DNA from: Sphaerotilus natans
Lineage (GTDB): Bacteria > Pseudomonadota > Gammaproteobacteria > Burkholderiales > Burkholderiaceae_C
NCBI RefSeq assembly: GCF_900156335.1
Contig: NZ_FTMZ01000020.1
Span: 1 to 64,000 of the forward strand
DNA length: 64,000 bases
Direction of reading: 5' to 3'
Shown in pieces: positions 37,998 through 48,100 of this stretch (its first letter is position 1; every line of letters begins with the position of its first letter). The notes beneath the pieces are model-generated. The model was not told the DNA's origin and did no database searches. It saw only the letters and a program-made list of their open reading frames with translations. The position numbers were made by a program, and so were the translations under genes.

Positions 37998-39236
37998 TCA
38001 GCGCCGGGCGGCGTCGAGGCAGTTGCCGACGTTCCAGCCGTAGAGCCATTCCATCGCGTCGTGAAAACGCTCGGGCGATCGACCGCGCCACAGGTCGTTG
38101 CGCACCAGGCGCTCGACGCCCTTGGCGTGATAGAGGCGCCCCATCTCGCGGCTGGAGAGCACGATGCGCGCGGTGCGGGCCACGCGGGCGCGCTGGTAGA
38201 GGTCGAGCGCGCGCGGCCAGTCGACGCCCTGGGCATCGCCGCCTTCGCGCAGCGCCTCGCCCAGCGTCACCGCATCCTCCATCGCCATGCAGGCGCCCTG
38301 CGCCAGGTACTGCGTCGTCGGGTGCGCCGCGTCGCCCAGCAGCGTGACGCGGCCGAAGCTCCACTGCGCGATCGGCTCGCGGTCGGCGGTGGCCCAGCGC
38401 TTCCAGGACTTCGGCAGGTCGATGAGCTGGCGCGCCTTCGGGCTGATGCCGTGGAAGTAGCTCTGCACCTCCTCCTTGCTGCCCTCGCGCACGCCCCACT
38501 GCTCGGTCTCGCGGCTGTGGAAGGTGACGACGACGTTGTACTGCTCGCCGCCGCGCAGCGGGTAGTGCACCAGATGGCAGTTCGGCCCGACCCAGATGCT
38601 GGCGGCGTTCCAGCGCAGTTCCTCGGGGAAATCGGCCTTGTCCACCACCGCGCGGTAGACGACATGGCCGGTCACCCGCGCCGCGTCGCCCACGAACTGC
38701 TGGCGCACCACGGACTTGACGCCATCGGCGCCGATCAGCGCCACGCCGCGCCAGCGTCGGCCGTCCTGCGCGATCACGCTCACGCCGGCCTCGTCCTGCT
38801 CGACCCGCTCGACCCGGGCCGAGGTGTGGACGTCGACCCGGCCGCTGGCCTGCGCGCCCTCGAGCAGCGACCGGTGCACGTCGGCGCGGTGGATGACCGC
38901 ATAGGGATTGCCGAAGCGCGCGCGGAAGGCCTCGTCGGTCGGGATGCGGCCGACCAGGGTCTCGTCGACCGCGTCGTGCATCACCATGCAGTCGGTGTAG
39001 ACCGCCCGTGCCCGCGCCTGCGGGCCGACGCCCAGCGCGTCGAAGGCGGCAAAGGCGTTGGGCCCGAGCTGGATGCCGGCGCCGATCTCGCCGATCTCGG
39101 CCGCCTGCTCCAGCACCGTGACCCGCAGGCCGCGCCGCGTCAGCGCCAGCGCCGCCGCCAGCCCGCCGATGCCGCCGCCGGCCACCAGCACGGTGTCCGG
39201 GCCCGGCTCGGCGCCAGCAGAACGAGTTTCAGACAT
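37998..39236 (-). CDS. 3-Hydroxybenzoate 6-hydroxylase (FAD monooxygenase)
   Basis: This 412-aa class A flavoprotein hydroxylase has FAD motifs VAGGGIGGLAAALALTRRG (residues 18-36), the DG motif IGADGVKS and GDAAHPTTQYLAQGACMAMEDA. Next to gentisate dioxygenase and the hydrolase it most likely converts 3-hydroxybenzoate to gentisate; salicylate 5-hydroxylases are multicomponent and do not fit. I chose the ATG at 39236 because AGGAG lies at the right distance. The promoter with an embedded palindrome lies just upstream (39259-39288). Confidence 0.9.
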   Translation of the reverse strand: MSETRSAGAEPGPDTVLVAGGGIGGLAAALALTRRGLRVTVLEQAAEIGEIGAGIQLGPNAFAAFDALGVGPQARARAVYTDCMVMHDAVDETLVGRIPTDEAFRARFGNPYAVIHRADVHRSLLEGAQASGRVDVHTSARVERVEQDEAGVSVIAQDGRRWRGVALIGADGVKSVVRQQFVGDAARVTGHVVYRAVVDKADFPEELRWNAASIWVGPNCHLVHYPLRGGEQYNVVVTFHSRETEQWGVREGSKEEVQSYFHGISPKARQLIDLPKSWKRWATADREPIAQWSFGRVTLLGDAAHPTTQYLAQGACMAMEDAVTLGEALREGGDAQGVDWPRALDLYQRARVARTARIVLSSREMGRLYHAKGVERLVRNDLWRGRSPERFHDAMEWLYGWNVGNCLDAARR

Positions 39237-39258
39237 GGGAATCTCCTCGTCAGCACGC

Positions 39259-39288
39259 ATATCATCAGCATGCTGACGATCAGTGTAA
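39259..39288 (-). promoter_or_regulatory. Gentisate operon promoter with MarR-type palindrome in the spacer
   Basis: On the minus strand a -35 TTACAC (39288-39283) and a -10 TGATAT (39264-39259) are 18 bp apart. The spacer contains the perfect 12-bp palindrome TCAGCATGCTGA (39265-39276). A second half site, CGTCAGCA (39248-39255), mirrors TGCTGACG (39271-39278). Binding of the divergent MarR protein here would block RNA polymerase. Confidence 0.65.
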
Positions 39289-39331
39289 TGCTAGGATCCC
39301 TGCTCCGTGTTCGCGTGAAAACCCTCAGCCG

Positions 39332-39826
39332 ATGCCTGATTCCGCCCCGTCGCCCCTGCCGATGCCGCCCCAGCCGCCGCTGACGCTCGACGGCCTGCCG
39401 GGCCACGACATCCGGCGGCTGCACCAGATCTCGGTGGCGATCTTCATGCAGGAGACCGAGGCCTTCGGCGTGACGCCGGTGCAGTACGCGGCGCTGCAGG
39501 CGGTGGGCAACCAGCCCGGCATGGACCAGCGCACGCTGGCGCGCACCATCGGCTTCGACACCTCGACCATCGCCGGCGTGATCGACCGGCTGGAGGCGCG
39601 CGGGCTGATGCAGCGCAACGCCTCGGCGCAGGACCGCCGCGTGCGGCTGCTGACGCTGACCGAGGCCGGCGGCGCGCTGCTGGCCGCGCTGGTGCCGGCG
39701 ATGCTGCAGGCGCAGCAGCGCATCCTCTCGCCGCTGCCCGAGGCCGAGCGGGGCGAGTTCCTGCGCATGCTGGCGGTGCTGATCGCCGGCCACCGCGCGG
39801 TCGAGGACGCGCCCGGCGCCGGCTGA
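39332..39826 (+). CDS. MarR-family regulator of the gentisate operon
   Basis: This 164-aa MarR winged-helix protein has core IRRLHQISVAIFMQETEAFGVTPVQYAALQ and recognition helix region IGFDTSTIAGVIDRLEARGL. The wing contains the Asp-Arg pair of RNASAQDRRVRLLTLTEAG. It is transcribed away from the 3-hydroxybenzoate hydroxylase gene, with a palindrome in the shared 95-bp space. It is therefore the probable repressor, relieved by an aromatic ligand. A Pro-rich N-terminal tail of about 20 residues precedes the domain. Confidence 0.9.
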   Translation: MPDSAPSPLPMPPQPPLTLDGLPGHDIRRLHQISVAIFMQETEAFGVTPVQYAALQAVGNQPGMDQRTLARTIGFDTSTIAGVIDRLEARGLMQRNASAQDRRVRLLTLTEAGGALLAALVPAMLQAQQRILSPLPEAERGEFLRMLAVLIAGHRAVEDAPGAG

Positions 39827-39868
39827 GTTCGGCGCACGCGGCGTTCAGTCCGCCGCCGCCGGCCGCGA

Positions 39869-40276
39869 TCAAGGCCGCTCGACGACGACGAAGTGCTTGC
39901 GCACCAACTCGATCACCTCGAACGAGCCCTCGAAGCCGCCCGGGATCACCGCGCCCTGGCCTGCCCTCACCTCGGTGGCGGTGCCGCGCGCGGCGTCATG
40001 CAGCCGCAGCCGGCCTTCGAGCACGAAGAAATACTCGTCCTTGTGCGGCGGGAAAACGATGCGCCAGTGGCCCGGCTCGCAGGTCCAGACGCCGGCGCTC
40101 AGGTCGCCCTGCGGCGCCTCGAAGGCGGTCCAGGTCTCGCGGCGCGGGCAGCCGCTCAGGCGCCGGTCGGCGCGCGGGTGATCGACCGCCGGCGCGGTGG
40201 CCGGGTGGTTGTCGATCAGGACGATGGCGGGGGCGTCGAAGGAGGTCGAATGGGGGACGGAAGCGGGCGCGGTCAT
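39869..40276 (-). CDS. Cupin-domain protein (DUF861-like)
   Basis: This 135-aa small single-domain cupin has GVWTCEPGHWRIVFPPHKDEYFFVLEGR and GQGAVIPGGFEGSFEV, similar to the DUF861/ureidoglycine-type cupins. A metal site is possible (His and Glu in PPHKDEYFFVLEG). It stands between marR (convergent) and the thiolase operon, 39 bp downstream of the thiolase stop, so it may be the last gene of that operon. The substrate is unknown. Confidence 0.8.
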   Translation of the reverse strand: MTAPASVPHSTSFDAPAIVLIDNHPATAPAVDHPRADRRLSGCPRRETWTAFEAPQGDLSAGVWTCEPGHWRIVFPPHKDEYFFVLEGRLRLHDAARGTATEVRAGQGAVIPGGFEGSFEVIELVRKHFVVVERP

Positions 40277-40315
40277 GGGCGGCGAGTATGCCGCCCAAGC
40301 GCCGCCCCGGCGTGC

Positions 40316-41518
40316 TCACACCCGCTCGACCACCATCGCGATGCCCTGGCCCACACCGATGCACATCGTGCACAGCGCGTAGCGGCCCCCGATGCGGTGC
40401 AGCTGGTTGACGGCAGTCATCACCAGCCGCGCGCCGCTGGCGCCCAGCGGGTGGCCCAGCGCGATGGCGCCGCCGTTCGGGTTGACGCGCGCGTCGTCGT
40501 CGGCCAGGCCCAGGTCGCGCAGCACGGCCAGGCCCTGCGCCGCGAAGGCCTCGTTGAGCTCGATCACGTCCATCTGCGCCAGGCTCAGCCCGGTCAGCTC
40601 CAGCACCTTGCGGGTGGCCGGCGCCGGGCCGAAGCCCATGATGCGTGGCGCCAGCCCCGCCGTGGCCATGCCGACGATGCGCGCGCGTGGCGTCAGGCCG
40701 TGGCGGGCGGCGGCCGCCTCGCTGGCCAGCAGCAGCGCGCAGGCCCCGTCGTTCACGCCCGAGGCATTGCCCGCCGTCACCGTGCCGTCCGGCCGCACCA
40801 CGCCCTTGAGCCGCGCCAGCGCCTCCAGCGAGGTCTCGCGCGGATGCTCGTCGCGCGCCACGACCACCGGATCGCCCTTCTTCTGCGCGATCGTCACCGG
40901 CACGATCTCCGCGTCGAAGACGCCCGCCTGCTGCGCCCGCACCGCGTTCTGCTGCGAGCGCAGCGCCATGCGGTCCTGCGCCTCGCGCTCGATGCCGAAT
41001 TGCTCGGCGACGTTCTCGGCCGTCTCCGGCATCGAGTCCACGCCGTACTGCGCCTTCATCAGCTTGTTGACGAAGCGCCAGCCGATCGTCGTGTCGTAGA
41101 CCGCGTTGCTGCGGCTGAAGGCGCTCTCGGCCTTGGGCATGACGAAGGGCGCGCGGCTCATGCTCTCGACGCCGCCGGCGATCATCAGCCCGGCCTCGCC
41201 GGCGCGGATCGCCCGCGCGGCCGAGCCCACCGCATCCAGCCCCGAACCGCACAGCCGGTTGATCGTCGCGCCCGGCACCTCCTGCGGCAGCCCGGCCAGC
41301 AGCGCCGACATGCGCGCGACGTTGCGGTTGTCCTCGCCAGCCTGGTTGGCGCAGCCGTAGAGCACGTCGGTGACCGCCGCCCAGTCCAGGCCGGGGTGGC
41401 GCTCGATGAGCGCGCGGATCGGGATTGCGCCCAGGTCGTCGGCGCGCACGCCCGACAAGGCGCCGCCGTAGCGGCCGAAGGGGGTGCGCAGGGCGTCGCA
41501 GAGGTAGGCGTGGGTCAT
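40316..41518 (-). CDS. 3-Oxoadipyl-CoA thiolase
   Basis: This 400-aa thiolase has the nucleophile Cys90 in [29 protein letters not shown] with the catalytic His, and [10 protein letters not shown] with the second Cys. [21 protein letters not shown] near the N terminus resembles PcaF/PaaJ proteins. It would split 3-oxoadipyl-CoA into succinyl-CoA and acetyl-CoA, the end of the adipyl-CoA branch fed by the box pathway. It follows the MaoC gene by 23 bp. Confidence 0.92.
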   Translation of the reverse strand: MTHAYLCDALRTPFGRYGGALSGVRADDLGAIPIRALIERHPGLDWAAVTDVLYGCANQAGEDNRNVARMSALLAGLPQEVPGATINRLCGSGLDAVGSAARAIRAGEAGLMIAGGVESMSRAPFVMPKAESAFSRSNAVYDTTIGWRFVNKLMKAQYGVDSMPETAENVAEQFGIEREAQDRMALRSQQNAVRAQQAGVFDAEIVPVTIAQKKGDPVVVARDEHPRETSLEALARLKGVVRPDGTVTAGNASGVNDGACALLLASEAAAARHGLTPRARIVGMATAGLAPRIMGFGPAPATRKVLELTGLSLAQMDVIELNEAFAAQGLAVLRDLGLADDDARVNPNGGAIALGHPLGASGARLVMTAVNQLHRIGGRYALCTMCIGVGQGIAMVVERV

Positions 41519-41541
41519 GGCGGGGCGCAGCCGGGGGCCGC

Positions 41542-41982
41542 TCAGGATCGGTTGAGGTCGAACAGGCTGGTCGCCTCGAGGTCGAGCACCTCGCGGCCAG
41601 CCTGGTTGAAGAGCTGCCAGCGCCAGCGCAGCAGGCCCAGATGCGGCTGGCTGGACGAGCGGCGCACCTGCAGCACGGTGGCGCGCACGCTCAGCGCATC
41701 GCCCGGGCGCACCGGATGCGGCCACTTCACATAGGCCAGCCCCGGCGAGGCATAGGACTCGGAGCCGGCCAGCACCGCGTCGGCGATCAGCCGCATCGCG
41801 ATGCCGCAGGTCTGCCAGCCGCTGGCGATCAGGCCGTGGAAGGGGCCAGCCTCGGCCGCCTCCGGCTCGGTATGGAACCACTGCGGATCCCAGTCGCGTG
41901 CGAAACGCAGCAGCTCGTCCTGGGTCAGCACGTAGGGCCCGGCCTCGATGACCTGGCCGACGTGGAATTCGGCGAACTTCAT
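41542..41982 (-). CDS. MaoC-like hydratase/dehydratase
   Basis: This 146-aa hot-dog-fold protein has the R-hydratase motif [32 protein letters not shown] (Asp and His expected in the active site) and [12 protein letters not shown]. It probably hydrates an enoyl-CoA ester. The ATG at 41982 overlaps the stop of the enoyl-CoA hydratase gene (ATGA). It lies within a run of five overlapping or closely spaced CoA-ester genes. The exact substrate, possibly a dehydroadipyl-CoA isomer, is inferred from context. Confidence 0.86.
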   Translation of the reverse strand: MKFAEFHVGQVIEAGPYVLTQDELLRFARDWDPQWFHTEPEAAEAGPFHGLIASGWQTCGIAMRLIADAVLAGSESYASPGLAYVKWPHPVRPGDALSVRATVLQVRRSSSQPHLGLLRWRWQLFNQAGREVLDLEATSLFDLNRS

Positions 41983-42782
41983 GCGGCATCTCCGAAGCGG
42001 GGGGCTCGGCGCTGCTGCAATGCGGCAAAGCCCTCTCGGGCATCTGCACCGGCGAAGCCGAGAAATTCCAGCGCCAGCGAATGCTCGAAGGCCGGCCAGG
42101 CCGCGCGCAGCCAGTGGTTCAGGCTGCGCTTGGTCCAGGCCAGCGCGGTGGGACTGCCCGCAGCCAGCGTGCGGGCAATGTCGCGGGCGCGCTCGGTCAG
42201 CTCGGAATCCGGCACGCACAGGCTGACCAGCCCGATGCGCTCAGCCTCACGGCCGTCGAGGGTGGTGCACATCAGCAGGTGGTACTTGGCGCGCGCCATG
42301 CCGCACAGCAGCGGCCAGATCACCGCCGCATGGTCGCCAGCGGCCACGCCCAGCCGGGTGTGGCCGTCGATGATCTTCGCCCGCTCGGCCGCCACCGAAA
42401 TGTCGGCCAGCAGCGCCACCGCCGCGCCCGCGCCCACCGCCGCGCCATGGATGGCCGAGACGATCGGCAGGTCGCAGTCGATCATGCCCTGCACGATCGC
42501 GCGAGCCTCGCGCATGACACGCAGCCGCGCGGCCTCGCCATCAAGCAGTTCCTGCACCAGCGCGGTGGTTCCGCCAGCGCAGAAGCCCTTGCCCACGCTG
42601 CGCACCAGGATGCTGCGCACGCCGGGCTCGGCCGCCAGCCGCGCCCAGACCGTGGCGAGCGCCGCATGGCCCGCGGCATCGGTGGCGGGCATGCCGCCTT
42701 CGGGGCCGAGCACCAGCTCGGCCACACCATCATCGCCCAGCTCGGCGTGCAGATGCGGTGCGAAATCCAGGCGCCGGCTCAT
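41979..42782 (-). CDS. Enoyl-CoA hydratase/isomerase family protein (second)
   Basis: This 267-aa crotonase-fold protein has an oxyanion-hole region [15 protein letters not shown] and [22 protein letters not shown]. The catalytic Glu pair of hydratases is not evident: [15 protein letters not shown] occupies the region of the second Glu. That favours isomerase or other activity over hydration. It overlaps both neighbours by 4 bp, so translation is coupled. It likely handles an intermediate between 3,4-dehydroadipyl-CoA and 3-hydroxyadipyl-CoA. Confidence 0.82.
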   Translation of the reverse strand: MSRRLDFAPHLHAELGDDGVAELVLGPEGGMPATDAAGHAALATVWARLAAEPGVRSILVRSVGKGFCAGGTTALVQELLDGEAARLRVMREARAIVQGMIDCDLPIVSAIHGAAVGAGAAVALLADISVAAERAKIIDGHTRLGVAAGDHAAVIWPLLCGMARAKYHLLMCTTLDGREAERIGLVSLCVPDSELTERARDIARTLAAGSPTALAWTKRSLNHWLRAAWPAFEHSLALEFLGFAGADAREGFAALQQRRAPRFGDAA

Positions 42783-44323
42783 CGCTGCGCCTCCGCCCAG
42801 ACGCGCCGGCGCAGCCACGGGCTGACGCGGTAGCGCTCGCCGCGGTGGTGCGCATCCAGCGCGTCCAGCAGCGCGGCCACCTCGGCGGCGCGCCAGGCAG
42901 CCAGCCACTCGAAGGGCCCGGCCGGATAGTTGACGCCGAGCTTCATCGCCGCGTCCGCCCCCTCGGGCGTGCACACGCCGTGCAGTACCGCGTCGGCGGC
43001 CTCGTTGATCAGCATCGCCAGCGTGCGCGCCACCACCAGGCCCGGCGCGTCAGCCAGCGGCAGCGGCCCGAAGCCCAGCGCCGCCAGCCAGGCCGGCGCC
43101 TGCGCGCACCACGCGGCCGAGGCGCTCTCGGCCAGCGCATACGCCAGCGCGGTGCCGGGCGGCGCCGGCAGCCGCACCGGCCGGTCGAACAGCGCGACAT
43201 CGCGGCAGCCGGTCTCGGCCGCCACCTGCGCGGCCGAGCGGCCGTCGGTCAGCATCAGCCGCGCGCCGTCGACCTCCAGCCCGGTCCAGCCGCTGTCGGT
43301 CACCCGCGCCGGGCCCCAGCCCTGATCGGCCAGCGCGGCGGTGGCAGCGAGCGCCAGCGCCTCGGCGATCGGGCCGGCGCCATGCACCGTGACCGCGCCG
43401 GCGCTGTCGGGCGCGCCATGCACCGCCACCGGCAGCGCCGCGCCCTCGTTCGGGTAGACGTAGAAGCCGCGGCCCGACTTGCGCCCGAGCAGGCCGCCAT
43501 CGACCAGCTCGCGCTGCACCAGCGAGGGCACGAAGCGCTTGTCGAAGAAGTTGGCCTCGAAGACCGACTGCGTCACCGAGAAGTTGGTGTCGTGGCCGAT
43601 CAGGTCCATCAGCTCGCACGGGCCCATGCGGAACCCGGCCGCGCGCAGGCAGGCGTCGAGCACCGCAGGCGTCGCCGCCTGCTCCTGCAGCAGCGCCAGC
43701 GTCTCGGCGTAGTACGGCCGCGCAATGCGGTTGACGATGAAGCCCGGCGTGGACTTGGCGTGCACCGGCGTCTTGCCCCAGGTGGCCGACAGCGCAAAGA
43801 TCGCCTCGGCCACCGCCGGCGCCGTCTGCAGGCCGCTGACGACCTCGACCAGCCGCATCAGCGGCACCGGGTTGAAGAAGTGCATGCCGACCAGCCGCTC
43901 GGGGTGCGCCAGCCCGTTGGCGATGGCGGTCACCGAGATCGACGAGGTGTTGGTCGCCAGCACGCAGTCGGGCGCGACCAGGCCTTCCAGCTCGCGGAAC
44001 AGCGCGCGCTTCACGTCGAGCTTCTCGACGATGGCCTCGACCACCAGGCGCGCGTCGGCCGCCTCGGCCAGCGCGCCGACCGGCGTGATGCGCGCGAGCG
44101 TCTGCGCGACCGCCTCGGCCGTCAGCTTGCCCTTGGCGGCCAGCGCATCCAGGCTGCGGGCGAGCTTGATCTTGGCCTCGGCGGCGGCGCCTTCGCGCGC
44201 ATCGTGCAGCCACACCGGGTGGCCGGCCTGCGCGGCGACCTGCGCGATGCCGGCGCCCATCAGGCCGGCGCCCACGACCAGCAGCGGCGCGCCGGCCAGG
44301 GCGGGAGAAGACGTCATCGTCAT
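42779..44323 (-). CDS. 3-Hydroxyacyl-CoA dehydrogenase (3-hydroxyadipyl-CoA type)
   Basis: This 514-aa NAD-dependent dehydrogenase has the Rossmann motif [39 protein letters not shown], the catalytic His region [40 protein letters not shown] and [15 protein letters not shown] second C-terminal domain (from about residue 410) is the PaaH/PaaC-type duplication. It oxidises 3-hydroxyadipyl-CoA to 3-oxoadipyl-CoA for the thiolase. I chose the ATG at 44323 because it overlaps the upstream stop (ATGA); a second ATG two codons on is less likely. Confidence 0.92.
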   Translation of the reverse strand: MTMTSSPALAGAPLLVVGAGLMGAGIAQVAAQAGHPVWLHDAREGAAAEAKIKLARSLDALAAKGKLTAEAVAQTLARITPVGALAEAADARLVVEAIVEKLDVKRALFRELEGLVAPDCVLATNTSSISVTAIANGLAHPERLVGMHFFNPVPLMRLVEVVSGLQTAPAVAEAIFALSATWGKTPVHAKSTPGFIVNRIARPYYAETLALLQEQAATPAVLDACLRAAGFRMGPCELMDLIGHDTNFSVTQSVFEANFFDKRFVPSLVQRELVDGGLLGRKSGRGFYVYPNEGAALPVAVHGAPDSAGAVTVHGAGPIAEALALAATAALADQGWGPARVTDSGWTGLEVDGARLMLTDGRSAAQVAAETGCRDVALFDRPVRLPAPPGTALAYALAESASAAWCAQAPAWLAALGFGPLPLADAPGLVVARTLAMLINEAADAVLHGVCTPEGADAAMKLGVNYPAGPFEWLAAWRAAEVAALLDALDAHHRGERYRVSPWLRRRVWAEAQR

Positions 44324-45135
44324 TGCGGAATCCAGTTCGCGGGCCGCTTGCCCAGGAAGGCGGCGAAGCCCTCGCGCGCCTCGTCGGTGCCGCGCACGCG
44401 GGCGATGGTCTGTGCGGTGAGCTCGCGCACCTCGGGCGTGATCGGGCCGACTTCGAGCTGCGCGAAGAGCTGCTTGATCTCGCGCTGCGCGCCCGGACCG
44501 CCCGCGAGCAGCTCGTCGACCGCGCGGTCCACCGCCGCGTCCAGCGCATCGAGCGTCACCACCTGCTGCACCAGGCCCAGGGCCAGCGCCTCGGCCGCGC
44601 CGATGCGGGTGGTCGTCAGCGCCAGCCGCTTCGCCTGGCGCTTGCCGACCGCGTTGGTCACGTACGGCCCGATGACCGCCGGCAGGATGCCGAACTTGGC
44701 CTCGCTGACCGAGAAGCTGGCGTTGTCCGCGGCGATGGCCAGGTCGCAGGCGCAGGCCAGACCGACGCCGCCGCCCAGCGCCGCACCCTGCACCCGCGCC
44801 ACGGTCGGCTTCGGGCAGGCCTCGATGCGCGCGAGCATCCCTGCGAACCGGCGGGCATCGGCGACGTTCCATTCGACCGAGGCGGCGCTGGCGCGCTGCA
44901 TCCACTGCAGGTCGGCGCCGGCGCTGAAATGCCGGCCCTCGCCGGCCAGCACGATGACGCGCACGCCCTCGTCCTCGGCCAGCTGCGCGAAGGCCGCGTC
45001 CAGCTCGGCGATCATCCGCTCGTCGAAGGCGTTGAAGACCGCCGGGCGCGACATCGTCACCTGCGCCACGCCGGGGCGCGGGCGACTCAGGGTCAGGGTC
45101 GGCGGTGGCAAAGACGGCTCGGTCGTGTCGGGCAT
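44320..45135 (-). CDS. Enoyl-CoA hydratase (first)
   Basis: This 271-aa crotonase-family hydratase has FSAGADLQWMQR, the oxyanion region VARVQGAALGGGVGLACACDLAIA and SEAKFGILPAVIGPYV with a candidate catalytic Glu. It heads the five-gene minus-strand operon to 40316. A promoter with a CCGACCGGTCGG palindrome lies 35-60 bp upstream. It likely hydrates a dehydroadipyl-CoA, though leucine/isovalerate-type hydratases look similar. Confidence 0.88.
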   Translation of the reverse strand: MPDTTEPSLPPPTLTLSRPRPGVAQVTMSRPAVFNAFDERMIAELDAAFAQLAEDEGVRVIVLAGEGRHFSAGADLQWMQRASAASVEWNVADARRFAGMLARIEACPKPTVARVQGAALGGGVGLACACDLAIAADNASFSVSEAKFGILPAVIGPYVTNAVGKRQAKRLALTTTRIGAAEALALGLVQQVVTLDALDAAVDRAVDELLAGGPGAQREIKQLFAQLEVGPITPEVRELTAQTIARVRGTDEAREGFAAFLGKRPANWIPQ

Positions 45136-45169
45136 CAGGGCATCCTGGGCAGAAACCGGATCGGGCCCT

Positions 45170-45198
45170 ATTGTTAGACCGACCGGTCGGCTAATGAA
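45170..45198 (-). promoter_or_regulatory. Promoter with CCGACCGGTCGG operator upstream of the CoA-ester operon
   Basis: On the minus strand -35-like TTCATT (45198-45193) and -10-like AACAAT (45175-45170) are 17 bp apart. The spacer contains the perfect palindrome CCGACCGGTCGG (45179-45190). This motif resembles TetR-family operators of phenylacetate and branched-chain acyl-CoA genes in betaproteobacteria (PaaR/LiuQ type). No TetR gene lies in the window. Confidence 0.6.
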
Positions 45199-45240
45199 TA
45201 CGGGATTTGCCGGAGATCAACGCCGGCTTGGCACACCCGC

Positions 45241-46530
45241 TCAGTAGGTCTCGAGGTGCAGCCGGCCCTCGCGCTTCAGCGTGGCGCCCACCGTGTCCCA
45301 GTCCAGCCCGGCCTGGGTGGCGATGTCGCGCAGCGCCAGCACCACGCCCTCCTCCATCGCCTTCAGGCCGCAGACGAAGAAGCAGGCGTCCGGATCGGCC
45401 AGCAGCGCGGCCAGGTCGGCGGCGCGCTCGCGCATCGCGTCCTGCACATAGCGGCGCGGCTGGCCGGCGACGCGGCTGAAGGCCAGCTCGATGTCGATGA
45501 AGTCGCGCGGCAGGTTCTGCAGCGGACCGAAGTACGGCAGCTCCTCGGGCGTGCGCGCGCCGAAGAACAGCATCAGCCGGCCGCCCTCGAACTTGCCGCT
45601 GGCACGCAGGCGCCGGCGCCATTCGGTCATCGCGCGCATCGGCGCGGAACCCGTGCCGGTGCAGATCATGACGAGGTGCGACTTCGGATGGTTCGGCATC
45701 AGGAAGCTCGCGCCGAAGGGCCCGATCACCTGCACCTTGTCACCGACCTGCAGGTCGCACATGTAGTTGCTGGCCACGCCCCGCACTGGGCGCCCCTGGT
45801 GGTCCTCCAGCACGCGCTTGATGGTCAGCGACAGGTTGTTGTAGCCGGCTCGCTCGCCGTTGCGGGGGCTTGCGATCGAATACTGGCGCGCATGGTGCGG
45901 CTTGCCGTGGGCATCGACGCCGGGCGGGACGATGCCGATCGACTGGCCCTCCAGCACCGGAAACGGCATCGCGCCGAAGTCCAGCACGATGTGGTGGGTG
46001 TCGTAGTCGCGGCCGACCGCGGTGACGCGCACATTGCCGGTGACGGTCGCGGTGATCGTCTTCGCGGCGGCCTTCGGGCCGTAGAGATTGGTGTAGGCGT
46101 GCGCGGCCGACCACGGCGGCACGGTCGCGCCCCACTGCGCGCTGCTGAAGACGCTGGCGCCGTCGACCGCGGCCGGCAGTGCAGGCGCCACCGGCTCGAC
46201 CTCGGGCGCGGCGCCGGCGGCCACGCCGGACTCGGCGAGCTGCTCGGGCGTCAGCTCGGCGGGCAGCTCGTCCCACAGCAGCTGCTCGGCCGGCGTATAG
46301 GCCCGGGCGCGCGGCATCAGCCGCCAGTTGTCGATCGAGCCGGTCGGACACGGCGGCACGCAGGCCATGCAGAGATTGCACTTGCCCGCGTCGACGACGT
46401 AGTTGCGGTCGTCGTGCGTGATCGCACCCACCGGGCAGGTCGCCTCGCAGGTGTTGCAGCGGATGCAGATCTCGGGATCGATCAGGTGCTGCCGGATGAC
46501 AGCCAGGTCGGCGATGTCGGCCATGTCCAC
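45241..46530 (-). CDS. boxA: Benzoyl-CoA 2,3-epoxidase reductase subunit BoxA
   Basis: This 429-aa reductase passes electrons from NADPH to BoxB. Two 4Fe-4S ferredoxin motifs lie at the N terminus: Cys22, 25, 28, 32 and Cys51, 54, 57, 61. A linker of about 80 residues is followed by a ferredoxin-NADP reductase domain with [11 protein letters not shown] (flavin), [23 protein letters not shown] (NADPH), [10 protein letters not shown] and a terminal LETY. It is the last gene of the boxC-boxB-boxA unit, 19 bp after boxB. Confidence 0.95.
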   Translation of the reverse strand: MDMADIADLAVIRQHLIDPEICIRCNTCEATCPVGAITHDDRNYVVDAGKCNLCMACVPPCPTGSIDNWRLMPRARAYTPAEQLLWDELPAELTPEQLAESGVAAGAAPEVEPVAPALPAAVDGASVFSSAQWGATVPPWSAAHAYTNLYGPKAAAKTITATVTGNVRVTAVGRDYDTHHIVLDFGAMPFPVLEGQSIGIVPPGVDAHGKPHHARQYSIASPRNGERAGYNNLSLTIKRVLEDHQGRPVRGVASNYMCDLQVGDKVQVIGPFGASFLMPNHPKSHLVMICTGTGSAPMRAMTEWRRRLRASGKFEGGRLMLFFGARTPEELPYFGPLQNLPRDFIDIELAFSRVAGQPRRYVQDAMRERAADLAALLADPDACFFVCGLKAMEEGVVLALRDIATQAGLDWDTVGATLKREGRLHLETY

Positions 46531-46549
46531 GGCGGATCTCCAGCTCGGT

Positions 46550-47977
<1,428 letters not shown>

Positions 47978-47996
47978 GTCAGGACTCCTGGGCTGC

Positions 47997-48084
47997 CGTC
48001 ATTCCCGCGAAAGCGGGAACCCACGAGGGGCAGACGACGGTGACGACGGTGACGGGGGGGCTTCCCGCTTTCGCGGGAATGACG
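47997..48084. repeat. Inverted pair of dispersed palindromic repeats (4), between boxC and boxB
   Basis: The arms CGTCATTCCCGCGAAAGCGG... (47997-48025) and ...CCGCTTTCGCGGGAATGACG (48059-48084) are nearly perfect complements. Transcribed as part of the box operon they would fold into a stable hairpin just upstream of boxB. This suggests partial termination or mRNA processing. Confidence 0.85.
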
Positions 48085-48100
48085 GAGGGGAAGGACTGAT

